A stretch of DNA of 64,000 bases from Pedobacter hartonius (GTDB lineage: Bacteria; Bacteroidota; Bacteroidia; Sphingobacteriales; Sphingobacteriaceae), in the NCBI RefSeq assembly GCF_900107535.1, contig NZ_FNRA01000005.1:124001-188000 (forward strand), written 5' to 3'. Made by a program: the position numbers and the translations under genes. The notes below the pieces were generated by a model, which saw only the letters and a program-made list of their open reading frames with translations, was not told the origin of the DNA and ran no database searches. Of the stretch, positions 16,428 to 24,411 are shown in pieces; position 1 is the stretch's first letter; each line of letters begins with the position of its first letter.

Positions 16428-17339
16428 TCAATCGACTTTTTGACTCAAAACCTCTAGATAAATTACTGCAATCCAATTTAGAATATGTTCATTGACACAT
16501 TTATAAAACTCATCTATTTCCGCTAATTCCATTGAACTAAAATTATCATTATAATCCCCTGCTAATAGATGAAAATATCTGTTTCTTAGATCAAATATCA
16601 AACTAGTCAACCCTCTTCTTGAAATAACTATCTTCGAATTTGGAGTACTGTGATTAAGTGTAATATTCTTGTTCTTGTCACATAATTTCTTGATGGCTTT
16701 GAAATATTGAGCATCCAAATCTACAGAAGTGGAATTAATGCTAATTTCCAAATTAACATCTAATAGACTCTGATCATCCTTAAATAAATGCACATTTACG
16801 AAGTTCTTGAAAAAACTCACTTCTCCATCCGCCTTTGCGAAGAAATCTTTTAAACTGGTATACGTCTTTTCATAGCTAGTAGATCTTGATGCATAATATA
16901 ACGGAAAGCAGTAAGATATTAATTCAGTTGCACGATAAAGATGTAAAAAGGCTGTAGCATGAGATTTATTCTCTTTCTGGTAAAAATAATTAGTTACCTC
17001 TAATAGTAAGCTTTCAAAATATACTTTATTACCATATCTAATTGAGCTATTATAATATTCTTCCAATTTGCTTGGCCTAATAGTATTTAATTTAAGAATA
17101 TCCTTTATAAGTTTCGCCGAAATTTTACCATTGTAAATATAATCTAAATTAAAATAGTTTATCCTTTGTTCAAATTTTGTTCTTTTGAACTTGTTTTTCA
17201 CTTTCAAGGTTCCTGAAAGTAATCTAAAAAGAATAATTTCGTCTAGACTCCTACTATTAACCCTTAAAAATTCAGGAAGTGCATTTAATGATCTGCCTGT
17301 TAAAGATTCCGAATATTGAAACTGTTTGAATTTTGCCAC
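16428..17339 (-). CDS. Hypothetical protein with HEPN-type Rx4H motif
   Basis: A 303-residue soluble protein of unrecognised family. It ends with a helical region holding LIFDLRNRYFHLLAG, that is Arg252-x4-His257, the signature of HEPN ribonuclease domains. Another segment (YRATELISYCFPLYY near 135-149) is typical of HEPN-like abortive-infection proteins. It starts with GTG at 17339, 1 bp after the stop of the DGQHR-like gene, so the pair is translationally linked. An RNase toxin controlled by its partner is a reasonable idea, but this is inference. Codon use is AT-rich like the rest of the island. Confidence 0.65.
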   Translation of the reverse strand: MAKFKQFQYSESLTGRSLNALPEFLRVNSRSLDEIILFRLLSGTLKVKNKFKRTKFEQRINYFNLDYIYNGKISAKLIKDILKLNTIRPSKLEEYYNSSIRYGNKVYFESLLLEVTNYFYQKENKSHATAFLHLYRATELISYCFPLYYASRSTSYEKTYTSLKDFFAKADGEVSFFKNFVNVHLFKDDQSLLDVNLEISINSTSVDLDAQYFKAIKKLCDKNKNITLNHSTPNSKIVISRRGLTSLIFDLRNRYFHLLAGDYNDNFSSMELAEIDEFYKCVNEHILNWIAVIYLEVLSQKVD

Positions 17340-17340
17340 A

Positions 17341-18366
17341 CTAGTCTACTTGAGATAATGTATCAATTAGTTCTAGATCATCACTATCTTGAAGAACATC
17401 CCAATTCTTTACATAATAGCTAACTAAATTCCTTCTGATCCTACCTACCTTTATCTTTGAATAATTAAATGATTGAAAGGCCACCTCAAACATTTTAATG
17501 CCTTTAGAAAACGAATCAACATCAATCACTGATAGATTTATATAATTTTTCTTGATTCCTACGCAAAAACCTATCAAGTTATTGATATTTCTGAACCATT
17601 TGTAAATATCAGCTTGTTCTGAAAATTTATTTATCAAATCAATAACATTCACAAACTCCACTCCGTCCTCTGTTACATTCGAATCAAGGATTTTATCTGC
17701 TATTAGCTCATCCAACTTGTCCTCTATAATTTTCTGATTTTCAATATTTGTGGAATTAGCTAAAAAAGCCAAATACCCTTTAACAAAGTCAGCTTTATTA
17801 AAGGCGATTTTTATCTTATGTTCTTTAAGCTTCTTCTCGGTGAAGACCGGAATGTCTGAGTTCTCAAACTCAAATACATTTGTTGTTAGTATTTCAATTT
17901 GATGTCTTGCCGACATCGGCTTCTGGCCATTATTTAGAGTGATCATTCTATAAAGTAGATTGTCCATAGATGAACATATAACTATATTTAGAAACAATAT
18001 TCCCGTTAAATCTAAATTGGGCTGATTTTTTATAGTTCTGCTTAAGGTATTGAGTCTTTGTATACCATCCAAAATAAATCCGTCTTGAATATTATCTAGT
18101 AAATAGGCTTTCATTTCACCTGATTCCGTGATGTCAAGTCCCTTTGGATCTATAAATGCTAGAGTCAGGGCTGGCATAATGCATCCTTTTACTATATCTT
18201 TTTCAAGCCTATTATAAAACTTACTATCTTGGATATTTCTTTGAATTTCTAATCTAGATATAAGCGGTACTAAACTCTCATTTGCAAATTTATAATCAGT
18301 AGAAGCAGTAACATATCGACTTTTTATTACTTTATCAAAGTCAATAGAATGTATATCTAATTTCAT
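17341..18366 (-). CDS. DGQHR-like (DndB/ParB-like fold) protein
   Basis: This 341-residue protein carries FILDGIQRLNTL near residues 97-108, a variant of the DGQHR motif of DndB-like proteins, with DGxQR in place of DGQHR. It is followed by IVICSSMDNLLYRMITLNNGQKPMS near 128-152 (quoted in part: LNNGQKPMS), a common second conserved segment in this family. DndB regulates DNA phosphorothioation, and other DGQHR proteins sit in phage-defence loci. No other phosphorothioation gene is present. The 1-bp gap to the Rx4H gene implies a two-gene module. Confidence 0.62.
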   Translation of the reverse strand: MKLDIHSIDFDKVIKSRYVTASTDYKFANESLVPLISRLEIQRNIQDSKFYNRLEKDIVKGCIMPALTLAFIDPKGLDITESGEMKAYLLDNIQDGFILDGIQRLNTLSRTIKNQPNLDLTGILFLNIVICSSMDNLLYRMITLNNGQKPMSARHQIEILTTNVFEFENSDIPVFTEKKLKEHKIKIAFNKADFVKGYLAFLANSTNIENQKIIEDKLDELIADKILDSNVTEDGVEFVNVIDLINKFSEQADIYKWFRNINNLIGFCVGIKKNYINLSVIDVDSFSKGIKMFEVAFQSFNYSKIKVGRIRRNLVSYYVKNWDVLQDSDDLELIDTLSQVD

Positions 18367-18441
18367 TATCAGCTGTTTTTAAGGTAATGTAATAAATTTA
18401 TTTATTCTTTTAATATCTCTTAGTTGTATTTAGGGCATGCA

Positions 18442-18930
18442 TTATTTATCTTTCTTCATTATGGCTGCTCCTCTCTTTAAACTTGGTGGAAATGATCGAT
18501 AAATAATCCTTCTTTTATCAAAACTCGAGGATTGCGTTGAACATTCAGTGTCATCGGTATTTCTAACAAACTTCGGAGCAATCAACATTATGCTTCCAAT
18601 GAAAAATGCTAAAATCCTCAATGATTCGTAGTTTGCAATCTCTTTATTCAAGTAAACCGCATCTGGGTGCCTTTCCTCCTCTGAATAGATTTTCCAATGA
18701 TCTCTATAGGCCTTAAAATTTATCAGGAATCTAACGCTATCACCTGGGTGATTTTCAGCATACTGATGAGACGTAATAGTCCATAGGTTATCTAATTTAT
18801 TATGAATTTTATAATAGTCAAATTCTTGCTTGGAACTTAAGATGGTATTTTCAGATTGTTGAATGAAGGAAGTTAAAAGAATTATAATCAATCCTATTCC
18901 TTCAATTTTGTTTAGAGTACGCTGTGTCAT
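18442..18930 (-). CDS. Small membrane protein, island cargo
   Basis: This 162-residue protein is unrecognised. One hydrophobic helix is N-terminal (IEGIGLIIILLTSFI, about residues 9-23) and a second lies near 105-120 (LRILAFFIGSIMLIAPKF). Between them is an 80-residue soluble domain rich in Tyr, His and Trp (WTITSHQYAENHPGD), which would face the periplasm if the first helix inserts with its N-terminus inside. The basic C-terminal tail (RRIIYRSFPPSLKRG) would be cytoplasmic. It stands between the DGQHR module and the next two-gene unit, in the same direction. Confidence 0.6.
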   Translation of the reverse strand: MTQRTLNKIEGIGLIIILLTSFIQQSENTILSSKQEFDYYKIHNKLDNLWTITSHQYAENHPGDSVRFLINFKAYRDHWKIYSEEERHPDAVYLNKEIANYESLRILAFFIGSIMLIAPKFVRNTDDTECSTQSSSFDKRRIIYRSFPPSLKRGAAIMKKDK

Positions 18931-18991
18931 TTATTGCACTATGAAGGATTATTTTAAAAAAAGATTTATGACCTTGCACTGCATATCAGTG

Positions 18992-19510
18992 TCACTTTTT
19001 AATAAGAATAAAATAAAAATTTGTTACATTTCTGATAGTTACAAACAGGACGTGAAGGATTAACAGCGCATCAATTGAAGCAATAAGATTTGCTTTTAGT
19101 GTGTATATTTCATTGTTAAAATTAAAAGAAGACAAAAATAAATTAAAAATGATCAGAAAAACCTCCATTATGACAGAGTAAGTATATGTTATAATCATTA
19201 CATCAAATACACTGACTGTTCGATATTGGCTAATACGGCACGCTGTTATTTTTTTTATTTCATCAATATTTGCGGTACTTGCAGTAATCAACAATGTTAT
19301 TACAGCAATTGAAAATCCTACAAGAACTCCTAAAAGACTAATCGAGTTATCAACCAACGAATTTATTGTACTACTAATTTGGCTGTTGGTACGGTTTAAT
19401 ATGAAATACAAAATAGATAATATTAAGGGTAACACCCAATCTGAAAGAATGTCTCTTCTTTTGATAGCTCTAAAATAATCAATAATTAGTAAAACGAATT
19501 CTATATTCAT
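18992..19510 (-). CDS. Four-helix membrane protein, partner of upstream gene
   Basis: This 172-residue integral membrane protein has about four hydrophobic segments (VLPLILSILYFIL, LLGVLVGFSIAVITLLITA, VMIITYTYSVIMEVFLIIF, and LIASIDALLILHVLFV). It starts 1 bp after the stop of the 289-residue cytosolic gene, so the two proteins are made together. This layout, a soluble sensor paired with a small multi-pass protein, recalls membrane-effector phage-defence systems (for instance Kiwa, in which a four-helix protein is paired with a cytosolic DUF4868 protein). I saw no diagnostic sequence match. The function remains unassigned. Confidence 0.65.
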   Translation of the reverse strand: MNIEFVLLIIDYFRAIKRRDILSDWVLPLILSILYFILNRTNSQISSTINSLVDNSISLLGVLVGFSIAVITLLITASTANIDEIKKITACRISQYRTVSVFDVMIITYTYSVIMEVFLIIFNLFLSSFNFNNEIYTLKANLIASIDALLILHVLFVTIRNVTNFYFILIKK

Positions 19511-19511
19511 A

Positions 19512-20381
19512 TTAAAGTGCTAATGCAATATCTCTCATTTGCTCAAATATTTGTTCAGAACTAATCTCTCCAGTCAGTCTATTAATTTCTGCTTCTACAA
19601 ACTCGGTTTTTGCTATTAATTCTGTGTCAATGATTACATCGTTATCCTGATCGTTTTTACCTCTTACACGGATTTTATGTATTTTTGATCTCCCTCCATT
19701 CAACCTATTGAAAGCATCAGTTAGCGCATTATTAATAGACATTCCTCTTTCTGCTTTTATTGTAAGCTTAACGTCATGCTTCACAGGTTCTATACGCGAA
19801 GAAAAATTTAAAGCATCAGATCCTAATATTTGCTTATCAACATAAAGTTCTCCTTCAATTACTCTTGTTAAATTATTTAGTTCTTGGAGAAAATCATCTT
19901 TGGCAATGACATCAAACCCTAGAGAGTAGCTTCGCTCTTCATTTTTTGTCGCGTGATAAGATATGGCAAATTTGTTTAAATAGTTAACTATCTGTTGAAT
20001 CTTTAGTGTGCCTACGCCCTGTTCCACAATCATTAAAACCTCATCATGACTGATGCGGAAAACGACATGAGTTTTAACCCTTTCACCTTCTGAGATCAGT
20101 TTTGGATTTTCTCTTTCCGAACCAGATTCTCTATCTATTAAAGGTGCTCGGTATTTATTTGTTGCCGAATAAAACACAACTTTACAAAGTGAGTTATCCT
20201 CTTCCATTGATTCTATTCTACAGAATTTGTTACTCGGTAAATCATATTGTCTAGCTAGTATTTCCAAGCCTACAGCATAATTCATAATTTCTTTGCAATT
20301 TAGGGCTGGTTCTATCTCTCCTCCTTGATTTACATAATTTCTTTTTGTTAAGTCATAGAATAAAACTTTTTTTGAGCTCAT
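19512..20381 (-). CDS. Cytosolic protein of unknown function, partner of 4-TM protein
   Basis: A 289-residue soluble protein that I do not recognise. It begins SSKKVLFYDLTKRNY, and has a middle segment FRISHDEVLMIVEQGVGTLKIQQIV and a C-terminal half with KAERGMSINNALTDAFNRL and an acidic-basic linker. The N-terminal layout (a KVxFYDL strand then a mixed alpha/beta domain) is seen in several phage-defence-associated families of unknown function. The stop is 1 bp before the four-helix membrane gene. The pair therefore looks like a sensor plus membrane effector. This is structural analogy only. Confidence 0.6.
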   Translation of the reverse strand: MSSKKVLFYDLTKRNYVNQGGEIEPALNCKEIMNYAVGLEILARQYDLPSNKFCRIESMEEDNSLCKVVFYSATNKYRAPLIDRESGSERENPKLISEGERVKTHVVFRISHDEVLMIVEQGVGTLKIQQIVNYLNKFAISYHATKNEERSYSLGFDVIAKDDFLQELNNLTRVIEGELYVDKQILGSDALNFSSRIEPVKHDVKLTIKAERGMSINNALTDAFNRLNGGRSKIHKIRVRGKNDQDNDVIIDTELIAKTEFVEAEINRLTGEISSEQIFEQMRDIALAL

Positions 20382-20505
20382 ATTTGATTGTGTTTATTGG
20401 ATATTACTTCAGAACCAAAGATAAAATAATGCTCATGATTAGCAATTTTTTGATAGTTTTTTACCTGAAAATCCGGAATTCAGTCTTAATGCTTAATTGC
20501 ATGCT

Positions 20506-20982
20506 TTATATCTTACTTAAAATAAATCCTCTAATATATTCTGCAATCTCTTCTACTCTATAATGTAGTTTGGTATTCATTTCAGCTGAATATTTCCATC
20601 TGCTCCAGATTTGTAATTCTTCTATATTTTTAACATGAAACTCCTTGATATGGTAATTTTCATTTCTTAGAAAATTAATAGAGTTGGCATATTCCTTGCC
20701 TCTGTCTTGTTCAGCCATCAATATTAAATGTGGATTCCAACCTATCACTTTTATGGAGTCACTTAATGCAATTCCCGATTCTGTAGGTGAACTGGGAAGA
20801 ATATATGCATCTATCTTTACCATATCAAAATTCGGAGTAAAGGGGCTTAATCCATATCTCATCCCTTTTTTAAGTACTGTAACTTTTTTATGTGTATGAT
20901 AAATGTCGAGAAATCGCCTTATCGTGGTTGTTTTTCCAACGTTTTGATCACCTAAAATAATTATTGCTAAATTTTTGATCAT
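20506..20982 (-). CDS. Small P-loop NTPase
   Basis: This 158-residue protein starts with a hydrophobic strand and a canonical Walker A motif, LGDQNVGKTTTIRRFL (GxxxxGKT at residues 11-18). A second region, DMVKIDAYILPSSPTESG near 54-71, may hold the Walker B or switch Asp. No GTPase NKxD motif is seen, so it is closer to small ParA-, MobB- or nucleoside-kinase-like NTPases than to Ras-type GTPases. It stands 124 bp upstream of the 289-residue gene in transcription order and may belong to that module. An inverted repeat (20992-21053) lies just before it. Confidence 0.7.
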   Translation of the reverse strand: MIKNLAIIILGDQNVGKTTTIRRFLDIYHTHKKVTVLKKGMRYGLSPFTPNFDMVKIDAYILPSSPTESGIALSDSIKVIGWNPHLILMAEQDRGKEYANSINFLRNENYHIKEFHVKNIEELQIWSRWKYSAEMNTKLHYRVEEIAEYIRGFILSKI

Positions 20983-20991
20983 ATTTCAAGT

Positions 20992-21053
20992 ATGGTTGTT
21001 TGCTAACGAGTTCTCAATATAAACAACAGTATTATATACGATCCAACAACCAT
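20992..21053. repeat. Short inverted repeat upstream of the NTPase gene
   Basis: ATGGTTGTT (20992-21000) is the reverse complement of AACAACCAT (21045-21053), with a 44-nt spacer. It lies in the leader of the minus-strand NTPase gene and after the stop of no gene. It could be an operator or leader hairpin. The call is tentative. Confidence 0.3.
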
Positions 21054-21142
21054 CTTACTTCAGTCTATCATTTATAATGCTAACACATTAATTCAATTAT
21101 TAGTAAATTTTAGATATGTTGGAAACCTATGATTATATCTAT

Positions 21143-22156
21143 TTATGCCGTGAGGATGTCTCTTAATTTATCTAGGTTATCAACATTAATCGTCAAATCT
21201 TGAATATTAATATCACCATTTATATATAATCCAAGAGATAGAAATAAGTGACCTAGATAATATATGTAATTGGATGCTTTTAGCGAATCTAAGTTTTTGT
21301 ATTCACTATTTAATCTCTGTACCACATTTCCATGAACGCTATTATTTCGAATTGAATAAAGTATAATCCTGAATATGAAATTAATGAATTCTTCATCGGA
21401 ATTAAATATCGCAGTATAAGATTGGTTACTTACTGAATTTGACATTTGTGTAGTTTTATTAACAATTAGCTCCTTAAGTTTATTAGCAAGACTTACTGGA
21501 ATACTTTTAGATTTTTGTAGGTCCGTAATTCCTAAATCCACGTAATTGTTAACTACAGTAGGGGCGGAGATTCTGCTGTAAGAACTTCCATAAGTATAAA
21601 AAATGGACTGATAGATATTTGGGAAACTCTTTTTAAACGTTTTGAAACTTGAGCTGATTAGAAATGTAGGAATTCCAGCTCCTTCAGAAGCAGAACCTTT
21701 TAGGATATGGTTACTTACAAACTTCAAAGTTTTAACTGGAATCAATTTCACATATTCATTAAGTAAATCTAGTAATGTTAGATTTCCTGTTAATGGTTCA
21801 TTTTTTATCAGGTTAATCTTCTTAATGAAAGTGTCAATCGCTTCACTTTCCTTTAATAAATTAGTTTGACTTTCTGTTAACTTATGTTTTGTGGCTATGG
21901 AATTGTAAGTATTATTAATAGACATCCAGAGATATGTAAATGCCATATCTGGCCTGTCTGGCAGACAATAATAGGAATCGATTAAACTTGACAAGGCTAC
22001 AGCGGGAACCCTATTATTTGAGAGCCATATCTCATTGATCCAATTATTGCTGTAAATTGGTGTAATTGAATGGTCGATTTTTTTTATATCAGAATAGAGT
22101 GCTTTTAAATGTTCCTCTCTTGTGTAATTGTTTAACAGTGTAATAGACGCTAACAT
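21143..22156 (-). CDS. Hypothetical protein with C-terminal HEPN-type Rx4H motif
   Basis: This 337-residue protein is unrecognised over most of its length. Its C-terminal helical region contains IILYSIRNNSVHGNVVQR, with Arg270-x4-His275, as in Apea-like/HEPN RNase domains, in which such a motif is the catalytic pair. The N-terminal 100 residues hold a segment DMAFTYLWMSINNTYNSI, also common in Apea-like proteins. It is separated from the NTPase gene and directly follows the noncoding structured RNA in map order (start 45 bp from the RNA's 5' end, read in the opposite direction). An RNA-targeting role fits the motif but is unproven. Confidence 0.65.
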   Translation of the reverse strand: MLASITLLNNYTREEHLKALYSDIKKIDHSITPIYSNNWINEIWLSNNRVPAVALSSLIDSYYCLPDRPDMAFTYLWMSINNTYNSIATKHKLTESQTNLLKESEAIDTFIKKINLIKNEPLTGNLTLLDLLNEYVKLIPVKTLKFVSNHILKGSASEGAGIPTFLISSSFKTFKKSFPNIYQSIFYTYGSSYSRISAPTVVNNYVDLGITDLQKSKSIPVSLANKLKELIVNKTTQMSNSVSNQSYTAIFNSDEEFINFIFRIILYSIRNNSVHGNVVQRLNSEYKNLDSLKASNYIYYLGHLFLSLGLYINGDINIQDLTINVDNLDKLRDILTA

Positions 22157-22200
22157 GATTATTAAGATTTTTACGAATATAGCTCTTTCACATTAATATC

Positions 22201-22680
22201 AGTGCTCACCGCCTGCGAACTGAGCGAAGGTGTCAATTGGAGAAGCACAAAGTGCGTCAATTGACTTTGTTTTAACACAAGCAACTGGTGGGATATTTGC
22301 ATCGAATATCGTATCAGTTGTGAAGCCTGAGCGATTACGCAGGTGAGCTGCACTGGAAAAAGCATTAGATTTATTAAAGGTGTGACGCAGTTAGCCTTTA
22401 ATGAAGATAAGAAGCTTTTTATGAGTAACGCCGCTTGCTTTGAGCATAAAGAATGACAGATTCCCAATCTGGCGTTATTTTATGCAAAGCTTAGTAGTTA
22501 CGAATACCGATCTTCCTGGGTGTTGCTTTGATAACACCACAGGATTACTGAGAGAACGACTGGTTCGCAGTGTTTAAAGTGAGCTGCACCAACTCCGTAC
22601 AATCACTGAATAAAGACTAAAGCTTCCCATTCATCCGTGTAAGCCGCTAATGGAGGGATGGGAAGACTTTAGGATGTTTT
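22201..22680 (+). ncRNA. Large structured RNA candidate, about 480 nt
   Basis: No credible protein is encoded here, but dense complementary segments are. A closing stem pairs 22201-22217 with 22338-22354 around two hairpins: 22232-22239/22258-22265 with an inner 22245-22248/22252-22255, and 22282-22297/22305-22320. Then come 22375-22380/22395-22400; 22426-22432/22471-22477 stacked on 22458-22462/22466-22470; 22514-22524/22533-22544; 22559-22562/22568-22571; and a final stem 22617-22630/22658-22672 followed by GATGTTTT. Several G-U pairs (for example in the 22282-22320 hairpin) exist only on the plus strand, fixing the direction. It is antisense to the orientation of both neighbours. No known RNA family was recognised. 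Confidence 0.6.
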
Positions 22681-22696
22681 GACTAATAGATAGCAA

Positions 22697-22900
22697 TTAT
22701 CTTCTTTCAATGATGTTACCACAGTTCTTGCATTTATATCTCCAAACCTTCCCACTTCCGTCACTTTTCCAACCTGAACCAATGAAAGTTGTACCAGTAT
22801 TGGAGCATCTATTGCAGGTAATCTTATCTTTCTGGGATGTAAGATTCCGTATGACTATAATAACAATTACAATCAATGGAAATAAGAGTAGAACTCCCAT
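22697..22900 (-). CDS. Small membrane protein with zinc ribbon
   Basis: A 67-residue protein made of one N-terminal membrane helix (VLLLFPLIVIVIIVI, residues 3-17) and a C-terminal zinc ribbon with two CxxC knuckles, CNRCSNTG near residues 29-36 and CKNCGNII near 57-64. The four Cys are well placed to bind one zinc. The function is unknown. It follows the signal-peptide gene by 3 bp and is probably co-transcribed with it. It is short, but the paired CxxC motifs support real coding. Confidence 0.7.
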   Translation of the reverse strand: MGVLLLFPLIVIVIIVIRNLTSQKDKITCNRCSNTGTTFIGSGWKSDGSGKVWRYKCKNCGNIIERR

Positions 22901-22903
22901 AAT

Positions 22904-23290
22904 TTAGAAATAAACGGTTTGTCCTAACCTGCTGATGAAAGCTTTATATTCAAAATATTCAGCCATTGGATCGGAATCTATTAGTTTGGAGGGTTTAACT
23001 GGTTCTCCACTTTGATCCGACCATGACGAATCTGTAAGTTTTTTTGATGCTATTATAAAGACCCCGTATCTATTCTCTACAATTTTCAGTCTGATTTTAA
23101 TCGGCTTCTTAGTATAACTATTTAAATAATAGGCATCAACCAAAGATCCTTCAGATTTTAAAGATGAGTTAGTTTGTGTTTCTTCAGCACCTTCTACGGG
23201 TAATGCTTTGTATTCCATTATTCCCCCAGTTTGAGATTTTGCTGTAATGGCTCCAAGAACTAGGAGCAGCAGAATAAGACTTCGTTTCAT
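22904..23290 (-). CDS. Exported hypothetical protein
   Basis: A 128-residue protein with a clear signal peptide (KRSLILLLLVLGAITAKSQ, cleavage after about residue 19). The mature part is unrecognised: an acidic N-terminus (EYKALPVEGAEETQT), then a beta-rich region (IKIRLKIVENRYGVFIIASKKL) and an aromatic C-terminus. It should be periplasmic or on the surface. It overlaps nothing and is 3 bp from the zinc-ribbon gene downstream. No conserved enzymatic motif is seen. Confidence 0.6.
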   Translation of the reverse strand: MKRSLILLLLVLGAITAKSQTGGIMEYKALPVEGAEETQTNSSLKSEGSLVDAYYLNSYTKKPIKIRLKIVENRYGVFIIASKKLTDSSWSDQSGEPVKPSKLIDSDPMAEYFEYKAFISRLGQTVYF

Positions 23291-23337
23291 ATGATTTTAA
23301 ATCTATATCGGTAGTCCCATTCCGATGTTTAAAACAA

Positions 23338-23593
23338 AATAGCGTGGAACTTAACTAAGTCTGCCCTAAGAGGCTCTGGAAAAGCCCATGCAACAAACAA
23401 GCTAAGCCCACGCTATTATTGCGCAGGCATTAGGCTTATCTGTCCTTGTGCTTGTAAATTTTCCAGATTTCTTAGGCAAAGACTGATAGCTAACGCTATA
23501 TTTTAAATAAAGTAACTTCTATGTGTAGATTAATATGCTGGTTTCACCCTCCGCTTTTTTTTACAGTAAAGATATAAAGAAGAATGAAACCAG
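23338..23593. ncRNA. Second structured non-coding stretch of the island
   Basis: A perfect 10-bp stem (23338-23347 with 23408-23417) encloses 60 nt that include a GGCT/AGCC hairpin, and on the minus strand it is followed by TTTTGTTTT. A 9-bp inverted repeat (23538-23546 with 23585-23593) flanks a T-run further on. The region (gene-free from 23291 to 23612) might be a leader or terminator of the 23613 gene or a small RNA. Which strand is transcribed is unclear. Confidence 0.35.
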
Positions 23594-23612
23594 TATATAT
23601 TCCGGTAATATT

Positions 23613-24146
23613 TTAAGATGGTACTTTCTCTTCTGTATTAATCGTGACATGATCCTGTGGATCTGACAATAATCTATTAATAAAGAAGGGTTGTATATCA
23701 GTGGCTGAATGATCTAACCGAATGCAATTTTCAATATTGATATCACCTACAACAGCATTTGTATTGTTAAAAACAATCCTGAGCATTCTGTTAAAGAGTT
23801 TATCTCCGAATTTCTCTAAAGCTACTTCATCATATGAAATGTAGATCATATAATATCCAAAACGATTATTTGTAAGAGTAAAGTTGTGGAAGTACGATAT
23901 AAATTCATTGATAAGATTAGTTTCCTTCCCGGATTTTGTATGATTAATAGTTACACTCATTCTATATTTTAAACTATCAAAGGCGGTTAATAACTCCTTT
24001 GTATCCTTAACGATATTATGGTACGCTTGTTCTACGTTTTCATTTCTTTGCTGAAGATTCTGTTCTAACTGGATCTCTTCTGATTCTTTAATGACAGTCA
24101 TTTTGTTTGGGGTTTTAAGGGTGGATAATTGTGATTTTTTGGACAT
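23613..24146 (-). CDS. Hypothetical island protein
   Basis: This 177-residue soluble protein is of unrecognised family. It has a basic, low-complexity N-terminus, a Gln/Glu-rich coiled-coil-like helix (EEIQLEQNLQQRNENVEQAYHN, about 22-43) and a C-terminal alpha/beta part (RFGYYMIYISYDEVALEKFGD, then VVGDINIENCIRLDH). No motif assigns an activity. It lies downstream of the helicase-like gene, beyond a terminator, so it is probably its own unit. Confidence 0.55.
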   Translation of the reverse strand: MSKKSQLSTLKTPNKMTVIKESEEIQLEQNLQQRNENVEQAYHNIVKDTKELLTAFDSLKYRMSVTINHTKSGKETNLINEFISYFHNFTLTNNRFGYYMIYISYDEVALEKFGDKLFNRMLRIVFNNTNAVVGDINIENCIRLDHSATDIQPFFINRLLSDPQDHVTINTEEKVPS

Positions 24147-24411
24147 AGTGGTAGCTGATCCGGTTCTCGGATTAAGATTTAAGGGTTAAAAAATGAGTTA
24201 ATTTACCTGTGCGACCTATGATTTTGTTAATGTTTACTGGTTGGTGCCAGCTCATTAATCTGTTATTTTTAAATATCGGTCTCTAGGTCTGAAAGATGAA
24301 TGGGCAGAAATCTGTTCCCCTTCATGATAGCGCCAGGGGTATTAACGTTCAGACGCTTGACGAGCGGGGCACATATAATATAAAAAAAATTAAAAATTTG
24401 GCTTAAACCAA
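24147..24411. other. Non-coding region upstream of the 23613 gene
   Basis: No gene is supported. The stretch is AT-rich with a GC-rich patch near 24320-24370. It presumably holds the promoter for the minus-strand gene at 24146, but no clear box pair was seen. The open frame across 24269-24463 overlaps the terminator and is not credible. Confidence 0.35.

Noticed and set aside
22171..22467. 98-codon open frame on the minus strand in the RNA region
   Set aside because: It overlaps the densely base-paired segment, its residues (many Leu, Ser, Gln, Val in repeats) do not look like a protein, and it has no homology that I can recognise. The structured RNA explains the conservation of long complementary arms better.
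22201..22680. Known structured RNAs (tmRNA, RNase P, group I or II intron, retron msr-msd)
   Set aside because: The diagnostic pieces were sought and not found: no tag reading frame or tRNA-like ends, no RNase P conserved core, no domain V or P/Q/R/S elements, and no reverse transcriptase gene nearby.
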